Of a DNA stretch of 25,580 nucleotides, positions 1-7,114 are shown piece by piece. The position numbers and the translations under genes are program-made. The notes beneath the pieces are model-generated. The model saw only the letters and a list, made by a program, of their open reading frames with translations. It searched no databases and had not been told where the DNA came from. Source of the stretch: an uncultured Collinsella sp. (GTDB lineage Bacteria; Actinomycetota; Coriobacteriia; Coriobacteriales; Coriobacteriaceae). Location: NCBI GenBank assembly GCA_900543275.1, contig UQQL01000022.1, forward strand, positions 1 through 25,580. The letters are read 5' to 3'. Position 1 is the first letter of the stretch. Every line of letters starts with the position of its first letter.

Positions 1-54
1 GGCATACGAGATTACTACGCGTCTCGTGGGCTCGGAGACGTGTATAAGAGACAG
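1..54. other. Illumina Nextera i7 adapter remnant (not genomic)
   Basis: The bases read as the end of the P7 flow-cell sequence (1-12), an 8-base index (13-20), the Nextera read-2 stem (21-35) and the 19-bp Tn5 mosaic end (36-54). The mosaic end has C at 39 where the standard sequence has T. The index matches, from memory, Nextera XT index N719. Conceptual translations across it give the well-known contaminant peptides CIRDR on the plus strand and LLYTSPSPRD on the minus strand. Genomic sequence begins at about 55. Confidence 0.97.
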
Positions 55-56
55 AT

Positions 57-506
57 CTGCAGCGCGAAGGCGGCTACACCTTCGACGAGGTCGACGAGAT
101 GATGAACAAGAAGTCCGGCCTCATGGCCGTGACCGGTGGCAAGACCAACGACTGCCGCAACGTCGAGGAACTCGCCGCTGCCGGCGACCCCGAGGCCCAG
201 CTCGCCTTCGATATGTTCGTCTACAAGATTGCCGCCAAGGCCGCCGAGATGGCCACTTCCATGTGCGGCATGGACACCCTGGTCTTTACCGCCGGCATCG
301 GCGAGCACGCTCCGGCCGTTCGCGCCGGTGTGGCCGACCGTCTGGCCTTTATGGGCGTTAAGATGGACCATGCCCGTAACGCCCTGCGTGGCGACGGCGC
401 TTGGTGCCTGTCTGCCAAGGATTCCAAGGTCAAGATCTTCGTCATCCCCACGGATGAGGAGTTTATGATCGCTTCCGACGTCGAGCGCATCGTCAGCGGT
501 AAGTAA
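57..506 (+). CDS. ackA: Acetate kinase, first copy, 5'-truncated by the contig edge
   Basis: This is the C-terminal 149 residues of an acetate kinase (ATP + acetate to ADP + acetyl phosphate, cytosolic). The frame enters at LQREGGYTFDEVDEMMNKKSG directly after the adapter, so roughly the first 245 residues and the start are missing because the contig ends, not because the gene is broken. Visible family motifs are FTAGIGE of the ATP-binding fold and the terminal PTDEE. The loop that normally reads SGxSSDxRD and contacts adenine reads TGGKTNDCRN, one residue longer than in the downstream copy. The Asp and Arg of that loop are kept. It ends 164 bp before the second ackA on the same strand. The two copies are clearly diverged paralogues, and an acyl preference other than acetate is possible. 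Confidence 0.9.
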   Translation: MQREGGYTFDEVDEMMNKKSGLMAVTGGKTNDCRNVEELAAAGDPEAQLAFDMFVYKIAAKAAEMATSMCGMDTLVFTAGIGEHAPAVRAGVADRLAFMGVKMDHARNALRGDGAWCLSAKDSKVKIFVIPTDEEFMIASDVERIVSGK

Positions 507-520
507 TTGATGCAAGGGGA

Positions 521-557
521 GGGGACTGGATGGCCTTGTGCCGTTCAGCCCCCTTTT
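521..557 (+). terminator. Weak candidate terminator after the first ackA
   Basis: An imperfect stem pairs GGGGACTG (521-528, one bulged A) with CAGCCCC (546-552), followed by CTTTTA. It is short and bulged, so some readthrough into the second ackA is expected. No clear promoter could be assigned in 558-660. A 6-bp inverted repeat AGTTAT/ATAACT at 583-607 may be an operator. Confidence 0.35.
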
Positions 558-670
558 ATGCTCTTTGGGCGAAGAGTTTAATAGTTATTTATTGGATTCT
601 GATAACTTCTTATTAAGGGTACGGCCGCCTTATAGGTTTGCCGACCGTACTGTAATCACGAAGGAGTCTC

Positions 671-1849
671 ATGAACGTACTTGTTGTCAACGCCGGCAGC
701 TCGAGCCTTAAATATCAGCTTTTGGATACCGATACCCGCGAGGTTTTCGCCAAGGGCAACTGCGAGCGTATCGGCTCGGAGATGGGCATCTTTGGCCACT
801 CCGAGAACGGTGGTGCCAAGCAGACCGAGGAGATTCCTTTTCCCGATCATCGCTGCGCCATTGCGCGCGTGCTCGAGGAGCTCGAGAAGACTGACTTTAC
901 GATCGATGGCATCGGCCACCGTATCGTTCAGGGTGGCTGGCACTTCGATGATTCCGCGGTCGTCGACGATGAGGTCATGGCTAAGATCCTTGAGGTGGCC
1001 CCGCTCGCCCCGCTGCACAATTACGGCGAGGCCGCGGCAATCGAATATTGCCGCGAGAAGTATCCGGAACTGCCCAACGTGGCCGTCTTCGACACCTCGT
1101 TCCACATGACCATGCCCGAGGTCGCCTACACCTATGCCCTGCCCAAGGACGTGTGCGACAAGTACCACGTGCGCAAGTACGGCGCCCACGGTACGAGCCA
1201 CCGCTACGAGTGGATGATGGCCAAAGAAATCCTGGGCTCGCGCTGCCACCGCCTGCTCTCGTGCCATTTGGGCAACGGCGCCTCGCTTGCCGCCATCGAG
1301 GACGGCGTCTGCCGCGACACCACGATGGGCCTCACGCCGCTTGACGGTCTGATGATGGGTACCCGCTGCGGCTCCATCGACCCGGCTACCGTGTGCTACC
1401 TGCAGCGCGAGGGCGGCTACAGCTACCAGGAAGTCGATGACATGATGAACAAGCAGTCCGGTCTGCTTGCCATCTCGGGTATCTCCAACGATGCCCGTGA
1501 CATCCGTACGCGCGCCTCCGAGGGTGACGAGCGCTGCCTGCTCGCCTTCGATATGTTTGCATACAAGGCCATGCAGCAGGCCGGTTCCATGATTGCCTCC
1601 ATGGCGGGCGTGGACACCATTACCTTTACCGCCGGCATCGGCGAGAATGACTGGTCGATCCGCAAGGCCTTCTGCGACTGCTTTGAGTGGCTGGGCGTGC
1701 GCATCGACAACAACAAGAACCGCGAGGCCGTGGGCAACGGTCCGCAGGTCATCAGCGCCGCCGGCTCTTCCGTCACGGTCATGGTCATCCCCACCGACGA
1801 GGAATACATGATCGCCCACGACGTCGAGCGCCTGACCAAGAACAACTAA
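671..1849 (+). CDS. ackA: Acetate kinase, second complete copy
   Basis: Complete 392-residue acetate kinase of normal family length, with ATG preceded by AAGGAG. It interconverts acetate + ATP and acetyl phosphate + ADP and gives ATP in fermentation. Visible motifs are N7 in VVNAGSSSLK, R84 in GHRIVQGG, D141 in VFDTSFH, H173 in GAHGTSH, HLGNGAS at 199-205, R232 in MGTRCG, FTAGIGEN at 319-326 and PTDEE at 374-378. Two family-typical spots are changed: GHRVVHGG has Q87 for the second His, and the usual LHNPAN loop reads LHNYGE (115-120). The core catalytic residues are present, so an active enzyme is expected. Its partner Pta is encoded convergently just downstream. It is the second gene of a tandem pair with the truncated copy at 57-506. 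Confidence 0.96.
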   Translation: MNVLVVNAGSSSLKYQLLDTDTREVFAKGNCERIGSEMGIFGHSENGGAKQTEEIPFPDHRCAIARVLEELEKTDFTIDGIGHRIVQGGWHFDDSAVVDDEVMAKILEVAPLAPLHNYGEAAAIEYCREKYPELPNVAVFDTSFHMTMPEVAYTYALPKDVCDKYHVRKYGAHGTSHRYEWMMAKEILGSRCHRLLSCHLGNGASLAAIEDGVCRDTTMGLTPLDGLMMGTRCGSIDPATVCYLQREGGYSYQEVDDMMNKQSGLLAISGISNDARDIRTRASEGDERCLLAFDMFAYKAMQQAGSMIASMAGVDTITFTAGIGENDWSIRKAFCDCFEWLGVRIDNNKNREAVGNGPQVISAAGSSVTVMVIPTDEEYMIAHDVERLTKNN

Positions 1850-1869
1850 CGTATTCGTCTGTAATTGAC

Positions 1870-1907
1870 AAAAAGGCCTCCAGAGCAACAGCTCCGGAGG
1901 CCTTTTT
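1870..1907 (+). terminator. Intrinsic terminator of ackA, probably bidirectional
   Basis: A 17-bp stem with a single A/C mismatch starts with AAAAAGGCCTCC and ends with GGAGGCCTTTTT around the loop AACA. It starts 21 bp after the ackA stop. A-tract and T-tract on the two sides allow termination from either strand. The stretch 1908-2057 after it shows no gene. Confidence 0.93.
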
Positions 1908-2057
1908 ACTAGCAGGCGGAAATTCCAGTCCCAAAGTGATCATCGCCGGCAACGCCTGCGCTCCCAACAACGGCACTCAATCATTCAGATTCCCAGCCCC
2001 AGCTCGTAGCCAAGCCGCCGTCCACCCTCCAGATTCCCTGATTGCTACGTGGCGGCA

Positions 2058-2184
2058 GGGACCCTACAGGGTAAAGCTCTGAAAACATTCCGCAGGACGC
2101 ATGAAGCCCCCGCCGCACGTAGTGCGCAGCGGGGGCTTCATGCATGTCCGAGGACGTTTTCAGAGGTTTACTCTGTAGGGTCCC
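2058..2184. repeat. Nested palindrome between convergent ackA and pta
   Basis: Outer arms 2058-2086 and 2156-2184 are 29-bp inverted repeats with two mismatches. Inside is a perfect 15-bp stem, 2099-2113 with 2129-2143, whose 15-nt loop contains GCAC/GTGC. The element ends 15 bp from the pta stop. No T-tract follows the outer arms, so it is not a standard intrinsic terminator, although it may stop or stabilise both transcripts. TTCCGCA (2088-2094) and AGGAC (2151-2155) flanking the inner hairpin recur in the element at 5875-5999, suggesting one family. Nothing coding was seen anywhere in 1850-2199. Confidence 0.85.
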
Positions 2185-2199
2185 GAGGGGATACGTCCG

Positions 2200-3180
2200 C
2201 TACTCAGCCATCTGAGCCTGGACGGCGGTGATGGCGACGACACCCACGATGTCGTCGGCAGAGCAGCCGCGCGACAGGTCGTTAACCGGCTTGGCGATGC
2301 CCTGCAGGATGGGGCCGTAGGCGTCAGCGCCAGCGAAGCGCTGGACCAGCTTGTAGCCGATGTTGCCTGCCTCGAGGTCGGGGAACACGAGCACGTTGGC
2401 CTTACCGGCGACGGAGGAGCCGGGAGCCTTGAGCTGGGCGACGGTGGGGACGATAGCGGCATCGAGCTGCAGGTCGCCGTCGATGGCGAGCTCGGGAGCC
2501 TTCTCCTTGCAGAACTTCACGGCCTCCTGGACCTTCTTGGCGACCTCGCCACCGGCGGAGCCCATGGTGGAGTAGGAGAGCATGGCCACGTGCGGCTCAA
2601 CATTGCCCATGAAGGTGGACCAGGAGTGGGCCGAGGCGATGGCGATCTCGGAGAGCTCGTCGGAGGACGGGTTGATGTTGAGGCCGCAGTCGGCGAAGAT
2701 CAGCGTGCCGTCGGTACCGAACTGCGGGGTGTCAGTGCACATCACGAAGAAGGCCGAGACCAGCTTGGTGCCCGGAGCGGTCTTGAGGATCTGCAGCGCG
2801 GGGCGCAGGGTGTCGGCGGTGGAGTGACAGGCACCGGAGACCAGGCCGTCGGCGTCGCCCATCTTGACCATCATGGTGCCAAAGTAGGTGGCGTCCATCA
2901 CCTGGGCGCGAGCCTGCTCGATGGTAACGCCCTTCTTGGCGCGGAGCTCGGCAAACTTCTGCGCGTACTCCTCGTGCTTCTCGGCGTTGCGCGGATCGAT
3001 GACGGTGGCGCCGGGGACGTTGATCTCGTTGGGATCGCCCAGGATGACGATGTTGGCCAGGCCCTCCTCGATGATTTTGTTTGCCGCGACGATGGTACGC
3101 GGATCCTCGCCCTCGGGCAGGACGATGGTCTTAAGGTCGGCCTTGGCGGCAGACTTCATACGGTTTAGGAAATCGCTCAT
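2200..3180 (-). CDS. pta: Phosphate acetyltransferase
   Basis: This 326-residue protein matches the single-domain phosphotransacetylase length (about 320-335 residues). It catalyses acetyl-CoA + phosphate to acetyl phosphate + CoA in the cytosol, supplying AckA. It opens with the family pattern of a short helix followed by TIVLPEGEDPRTIVAAN. Later family signatures are MVKMGDADGLVSGACHSTADTLRPAL and NVLVFPDLEAGNIGYKLVQR. The start is supported by AAGGAG seven bases upstream on the minus strand. It faces the ackA genes, so it is transcribed separately from them. Its 5' leader carries the hairpin at 3234-3254. Confidence 0.96.
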   Translation of the reverse strand: MSDFLNRMKSAAKADLKTIVLPEGEDPRTIVAANKIIEEGLANIVILGDPNEINVPGATVIDPRNAEKHEEYAQKFAELRAKKGVTIEQARAQVMDATYFGTMMVKMGDADGLVSGACHSTADTLRPALQILKTAPGTKLVSAFFVMCTDTPQFGTDGTLIFADCGLNINPSSDELSEIAIASAHSWSTFMGNVEPHVAMLSYSTMGSAGGEVAKKVQEAVKFCKEKAPELAIDGDLQLDAAIVPTVAQLKAPGSSVAGKANVLVFPDLEAGNIGYKLVQRFAGADAYGPILQGIAKPVNDLSRGCSADDIVGVVAITAVQAQMAE

Positions 3181-3233
3181 GATACTCCTTACAAGCGTTT
3201 CGCTAAGCTCCAGGCCCTCGGCTGTACACGAAT

Positions 3234-3254
3234 AAACCCGCTGCTAGCGGGTTT
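3234..3254. promoter_or_regulatory. Hairpin in the pta/glf divergent intergenic region
   Basis: A perfect 8-bp stem AAACCCGC/GCGGGTTT has a 5-base loop and lies 54 bp upstream of the pta start. It could lie in the pta leader as an attenuator-like or stabilising hairpin, or be an operator. Its function is not shown by the sequence. Confidence 0.4.
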
Positions 3255-3327
3255 ACCTTTCAATAATGTACGCCGCGGTGCTTGAGCTTTCCTTGTGTGG
3301 CAAGCTCATTATAGGACGCATTAGCGC

Positions 3328-3333
3328 TATAAT
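3328..3333 (+). promoter_or_regulatory. glf: Candidate -10 box for glf
   Basis: A perfect TATAAT sits 80 bp before the glf start in the context GCTATAATCGC. The DUF1846 gene has a similar TATAATCGC at 20337. No good -35 hexamer is present at 16-18 bp spacing, so the assignment is tentative. Confidence 0.45.
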
Positions 3334-3412
3334 CGCTCTGATAAATATGTCTCGACGTATGTTCGAGAAAAAGCCCAGTTAAAAAGCGCGTGGCTTTTGA
3401 CAAGGAGTATCG

Positions 3413-4615
3413 ATGCAGATTACCTCAGGCCTGCCTGAAGGCTTTAATGCCGGTGCGTACGACATGATCGTTGTCGGCGCCGGTTATGCCGGTGCCGTTT
3501 GCGCCCGCCGTCTTGCCGAAACTATCGGCTATCGTGTTGCCGTTTTGGAGCGTCGCGGCCACATCGCGGGTAATGCCTACGACTGCACTGACGAGGCCGG
3601 AATCCTGGTCCACGAGTACGGTCCGCACATCTATCACACTTTTAACGAGCGCGTCCATAACTTCCTGTCGCGCTTTACCAAGTGGACGGACTACCAGCAC
3701 AAGGTGCTCGCCAACATCAACGGTACCCTTATGCCCGTGCCCTTTAACCATGCGAGCCTTAAGCTTGCCTTTGGCGATGCGCGCGGCGAGGAACTGTACC
3801 AAAAGCTCGTGGAGACCTTTGGCAAGGACGTCAAGGTGCCCATTATGGAGCTGCGCAAGAAGAACGACCCGGATCTTGCCGAGGTCGCCGATTATGTCTA
3901 TGAGAACGTCTTTTTGCATTACACCATGAAGCAGTGGGGCCAGACGCCCGACCAGATCGACCCCTCGATCACCGGCCGCGTTCCTGTCTTTGTGGGCGAT
4001 GACGATCGCTACTTCCCGCAGGCTCCTTTCCAGGGCATGCCGCAGGACGGCTATACCGCTCTGTTCGAGCACATGCTTGATCACGATCTGATCGACGTAT
4101 TCTGTGACGTAGACGCCCGTGACCTCTTTGAAATCGACGAGACCACCGTCAAGATCGACGGCAAGGTCTATGGTGGCGAGATTGTCTACACCGGTCCACT
4201 CGACGAGCTGTTCAACCTCGACCTGGGCGCGCTGCCGTACCGCACGCTCGATATGAAGTTCGAGACGCTCGATATGGACCAGTTCCAGCCCGTGGGCACC
4301 GTCAACTACACCACGAGCGAGGACTATACGCGCATCACCGAGTTCAAGAACATGACCGGTCAGGTTTTGCCCGGCAAGACCACCATCATGAAGGAGTACT
4401 CCAAGGCCTATACGCCCGGCTCGGGCGAGACGCCGTACTACGCGATCCTGGAGCCCGAGAACCGTGAGCTCTACGAGCGCTATCTTGAGCGCGTCCAGAA
4501 CCTGACGAACTTCCACCCGGTGGGTCGTCTGGCCGAGTATCGTTACTACGATATGGACGCTGTGACCAATTCTGCCCTCGATCTTTCGGATGAGATTATC
4601 GCCTGCCATGCATAA
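3413..4615 (+). CDS. glf: UDP-galactopyranose mutase
   Basis: This 400-residue flavoenzyme converts UDP-galactopyranose to UDP-galactofuranose, the donor for galactofuranose-containing surface glycans. The N-terminal Rossmann fold is visible as DMIVVGAGYAGAVCARRL (GAGYAG at 22-27), followed by the acidic end of the second strand in LERR and the family segment HEYGPHIYHTFN. The middle segment with MKQWGQTPDQIDPSITGRVPV is typical of the mutase family. The start is supported by AAGGAG just upstream. The stop overlaps the next gene, a glycosyltransferase, by 8 bases, so the two are translationally coupled. Expression probably starts from the TATAAT at 3328. Length is normal for bacterial Glf (about 370-400). 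Confidence 0.95.
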   Translation: MQITSGLPEGFNAGAYDMIVVGAGYAGAVCARRLAETIGYRVAVLERRGHIAGNAYDCTDEAGILVHEYGPHIYHTFNERVHNFLSRFTKWTDYQHKVLANINGTLMPVPFNHASLKLAFGDARGEELYQKLVETFGKDVKVPIMELRKKNDPDLAEVADYVYENVFLHYTMKQWGQTPDQIDPSITGRVPVFVGDDDRYFPQAPFQGMPQDGYTALFEHMLDHDLIDVFCDVDARDLFEIDETTVKIDGKVYGGEIVYTGPLDELFNLDLGALPYRTLDMKFETLDMDQFQPVGTVNYTTSEDYTRITEFKNMTGQVLPGKTTIMKEYSKAYTPGSGETPYYAILEPENRELYERYLERVQNLTNFHPVGRLAEYRYYDMDAVTNSALDLSDEIIACHA

Positions 4616-5639
4616 AGTCATAACATTCGGTATTCCCTCATATAACGCCGCCAAGGATATGGACCATTGCATCACCTCCATCTTGGAGGGGAGCAATTAC
4701 GCCACCGATATCGAGATTATCGTGGTGGATGACGGCTCCAAGGACGAGACGGCCGCCAAGGCCGACGAGTGGGAGGCCCGTTATCCCGGAATCATCCGCG
4801 CGGTGCACCAGGAGAATGGCGGCCACGGTATCGCCGTCCTCTCGGGCCTGCGCGAGGCGCATGGTACGTACTACAAGGTCGTTGACTCGGACGACTGGCT
4901 CGACGGTGCGGCGCTTTCGACCATGCTGTCGATTCTGCGTGGCTTTGAGGAGCGCGACCAGCGCGTCGACCTGTTTATCTCGAACTACGTGTACGAGAAG
5001 GTTTACGAGGGCACGCATACCGCTATTGGCTACAAGTTTGCCCTGCCGCGCAAAAAGATTTTCTCTTGGGACCAGATCGGACACTTCCGTCCCGATCAGA
5101 ACTTGCTTATGCACAGCCTGTGCTATCGCACCGATGTACTGCGCGAGTCCAATCTGCCTATGCCGGCACACACGTTCTACGTGGATAATATCTACGCATA
5201 CGTGCCGCTGCCGCGCTGCAAGACCATGTACTACGCCGACATCGACCTCTATCGCTACTTTATCGGTCGCGAGGGCCAGAGCGTCAACGAGGCCACGATG
5301 GTCAAGCGCTTGGGCCAGCAGTTCCGCGTAACGCGCATCATGATGGAATCGTTCCACCTGTACCAGGACGTTGAGTCCTCGCGTCTGCGTTCGTACATGA
5401 TGGGCTACTTCACTATGATGATGGCGATTTGCTCGGTGCTCACCAAGCTTTCCGAGGAAGATTGTGCCGATGAGCGCCTGAAAACGCTGTGGAAGGACCT
5501 GAAGGAGTACGACGAGCGCATGTATCGTCGCGCTCGCTACGGCGTGGTCGGATTCTTTACCAACCTGCATGGACGGGCCGGAGACAAAACCACACTCGGC
5601 CTATACCATCTTGCCTCAAAGATCTTCAAATTCAACTAA
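4608..5639 (+). CDS. Family 2 glycosyltransferase
   Basis: This 343-residue GT-A fold glycosyltransferase has an N-terminal strand and loop VITFGIPSYNAAK, the nucleotide-sugar motif VVDDGSKDE (39-47) and the metal-binding DSDDW (93-97). The C-terminal half is not diagnostic and lacks clear membrane segments, so the protein is probably cytosolic or membrane-associated. The chosen ATG at 4608 overlaps the glf stop. An in-frame ATG at 4590 would add MRLSPA, but the family's first strand starts right after 4608. Coupling to glf suggests a galactofuranosyl transfer or a neighbouring step in a surface polysaccharide. The acceptor cannot be told. A 19-bp piece of its 3' end is repeated in inverted form at 5808-5826. 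Confidence 0.9.
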   Translation: MHKVITFGIPSYNAAKDMDHCITSILEGSNYATDIEIIVVDDGSKDETAAKADEWEARYPGIIRAVHQENGGHGIAVLSGLREAHGTYYKVVDSDDWLDGAALSTMLSILRGFEERDQRVDLFISNYVYEKVYEGTHTAIGYKFALPRKKIFSWDQIGHFRPDQNLLMHSLCYRTDVLRESNLPMPAHTFYVDNIYAYVPLPRCKTMYYADIDLYRYFIGREGQSVNEATMVKRLGQQFRVTRIMMESFHLYQDVESSRLRSYMMGYFTMMMAICSVLTKLSEEDCADERLKTLWKDLKEYDERMYRRARYGVVGFFTNLHGRAGDKTTLGLYHLASKIFKFN

Positions 5640-5826
5640 CTGCTGAGTAATCGCTGCCGATAGGCTGACTGGGTCCCTTGGCCTTTAGTTTGCTACTGCG
5701 AACAGTCCTGCTCGCACGGAAAGCACATTAAGTGCTTTCCGGCTCGTGCGGAACTTGTATCAAACTAAAGGCCAAGGGGCCTCTGCTATAAGAATCGATT
5801 GTCAGGAAGTTGAATTTGAAGATCTT
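5619..5826. repeat. Outer inverted copy of the glycosyltransferase 3' end
   Basis: The 19 bases at 5619-5637, coding for the end of the glycosyltransferase, recur exactly as reverse complement at 5808-5826. The two sites are centred within about 4 bp of the centre of the inner palindrome 5675-5778, so they form a concentric outer stem. A minus-strand frame through 5808-5860 reads YHASKIFKFN, close to the gene's own C-terminus YHLASKIFKFN, so the similarity extends imperfectly beyond the 19 bp. This suggests an inverted duplication of the gene tail. Confidence 0.8.
5675..5778. repeat. Palindromic element A with 18-bp arms
   Basis: Perfect 18-bp arms at 5675-5692 and 5761-5778 enclose 68 nt. 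The core has a 9-bp hairpin at 5718-5740 around ATTAA. About 45 nt of the core are nearly identical to the reverse complement of the core at 5904-5970, while the arms are unrelated except that both end in GTTTG/CAAAC at the core boundary. No T-tract follows. It lies 35 bp after the glycosyltransferase stop. The intergenic region 5640-6011 holds this element and the next, and no credible gene. Confidence 0.88.
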
Positions 5827-5874
5827 AGACGCGTGGTACACAGGGGCCTGGGCTGAAAGGGATCTTGTTGAGTA

Positions 5875-5999
5875 GGTTGCCCGATGGGTCTTGGTTATGT
5901 TTGTCGCGAGTTCCGCACGAGCCGAAGAGCACTTAATGTGCTCTTCGTGCGAGCCAGGACTGTAGAGCAGCAAACATAACCAAGACCCACCGGGCAACC
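5875..5999. repeat. Palindromic element B with 29-bp arms
   Basis: Arms at 5875-5903 and 5971-5999 are 29-bp inverted repeats with one mismatch, enclosing 67 nt. The core is the same family as element A in the opposite orientation: a 9-bp hairpin GAAGAGCAC/GTGCTCTTC, with TTCCGCA (5911-5917) and AGGAC (5956-5960) on either side. It ends 12 bp before the stop of the minus-strand peptidase gene and may serve as its 3' end structure. Confidence 0.88.
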
Positions 6000-6011
6000 G
6001 GACAAGCTAGT

Positions 6012-7013
6012 TTACTTTGCGGCGCCGGGGATGCCGTGGGAGGTTTTGGCGGTTTTTGCTCCGTTTACGATGGCGGTCTGTAGGGCCCTTACGGCGAGCA
6101 TGCCCAGTAGGTCTAGGGGTACGGCGGTGCTTGTCTGAGCGTCTAGTTTGCCGCTAGCGAGGGTGTAGATGGTGTCGCCGTCGTTGGTGGTGTGCGTGGG
6201 TCGAATGGCGTGCGCATAGGCGTCTGCGGCCATCTGGGAGACCTTGGTGGCCTGAGCCTTGGTGAGCTCAACGTTGGTGACGATGCAGCTGATGGTGGTG
6301 TTGGTGCGGTCGAGCGGCATTTGCATAGAGCCGGCGGCGGCAAAGGCTGCGAGCTCCATGTCGACGATCTGGTCGCTATCCGCTGCAGCGCGCATACCAG
6401 CGACCCATTCGCCGGTGAAGGGGTCGACGACGTTGCCGCAGGCGTTGACCGAGACCACGGCACCCACCTTAACGGGGCCGAGTGCCACGCCGGCAGCGCC
6501 TAGGCCGGCCTTCATGCAGGTGGCGGGGCCCATGAGCTTGCCCACGGTGGCACCGGTGCCGGCACCTACATTGCCCTGCTCGAGCGTGGAGGGGGTATTG
6601 TCGAGCGCCTCGCGCACGGCGGATATGCCGGCCTCGATGTCGGGGCGTACGGTGGGGTCGCCAAAGGCGAGGTCGAAGATGCAGCTGGAGCACACGATGG
6701 GCACCTGCGTGGGGCCGACGGGAAGGCCGATGCCGCGGCTCTCAAGTTCGCGGGTCACGCCGCTTGCGGCCTCCAGGCCAAAGGCCGATCCGCCCGAAAG
6801 GCAGACGGCGTGGACCTTGTCCACGGTGTTCTCGGGACGCAGCAGGTCGGTCTCGCGCGATGCCGGGGCACCGCCGCGAACGTCAACACCGCCGGTGGCG
6901 CCCTCGGGTGCAACGATTACGGTGCAACCGGTGCCGGCCTCCTCGTCCGTATAGTTGCCAAAGCAAAAGCCATCGACATCGCAAACGTCAATGGCCTCAA
7001 GCAGTGTATCCAT
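6012..7013 (-). CDS. P1 (DmpA/S58) family N-terminal-nucleophile peptidase
   Basis: This 333-residue member of the DmpA/BapA family consists of aminopeptidases or amidases that mature by self-cleavage before a Ser or Thr nucleophile. Family segments seen are CLSGGSAFGLEAASGV (71-86), the glycine-rich QGNVGAGTGATVGK (146-159), VVSVNACGNVVDP (186-198) and IRPTHTTNDGDTIYTLA (270-286). The likely cleavage site is N238-T239 in DRTNTTISCIVTN, an Asn-Thr junction like that of ThnT rather than the Gly-Ser of DmpA. GGAGT sits upstream of the ATG. No signal peptide is seen, so it is probably cytosolic. It is the last gene of a minus-strand run, 101 bp downstream of maf. The substrate is unknown. Confidence 0.92.
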   Translation of the reverse strand: MDTLLEAIDVCDVDGFCFGNYTDEEAGTGCTVIVAPEGATGGVDVRGGAPASRETDLLRPENTVDKVHAVCLSGGSAFGLEAASGVTRELESRGIGLPVGPTQVPIVCSSCIFDLAFGDPTVRPDIEAGISAVREALDNTPSTLEQGNVGAGTGATVGKLMGPATCMKAGLGAAGVALGPVKVGAVVSVNACGNVVDPFTGEWVAGMRAAADSDQIVDMELAAFAAAGSMQMPLDRTNTTISCIVTNVELTKAQATKVSQMAADAYAHAIRPTHTTNDGDTIYTLASGKLDAQTSTAVPLDLLGMLAVRALQTAIVNGAKTAKTSHGIPGAAK

Positions 7014-7036
7014 GTTTTACTCCTATCGGTTTTCCG

Positions 7037-7053
7037 CCGGGCCTTATGCCCGG
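7037..7053 (-). promoter_or_regulatory. Hairpin in the leader of the P1 peptidase gene
   Basis: A perfect 6-bp stem CCGGGC/GCCCGG has a 5-base loop and lies about 24 bp upstream of the peptidase start on the minus strand. It lies between the maf terminator and the peptidase ribosome binding site and could limit processing or translation. Confidence 0.35.
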
Positions 7054-7083
7054 TCGGGATCCGTACGGTACGCCAAAATTGTA

Positions 7084-7106
7084 GGCGCTGGGGGATACCC
7101 AGCGCC
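7084..7106 (-). terminator. Candidate terminator after maf
   Basis: A perfect 9-bp stem GGCGCTGGG/CCCAGCGCC with a 5-nt loop lies 8 bp beyond the maf stop on the minus strand. The following minus-strand bases TACAATTTTGG give only a weak T-tract, so readthrough to the peptidase gene is likely. Confidence 0.6.
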
Positions 7107-7114
7107 AGATGCAA

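Noticed and set aside
26..361. Frame starting in the adapter (peptide MGSETCIRDR...)
   Set aside because: It starts in adapter sequence and runs out of frame with ackA.
656..1888. Long minus-strand open frame opposite ackA
   Set aside because: It is the GC-driven antisense shadow of acetate kinase, with low-complexity V/G/D/H-rich composition and no family motifs.
5728..5997. 89-codon minus-strand frame containing YHASKIFKFN
   Set aside because: The match to the glycosyltransferase tail comes from the inverted repeat. The frame crosses both palindromic elements and has no gene-like character.
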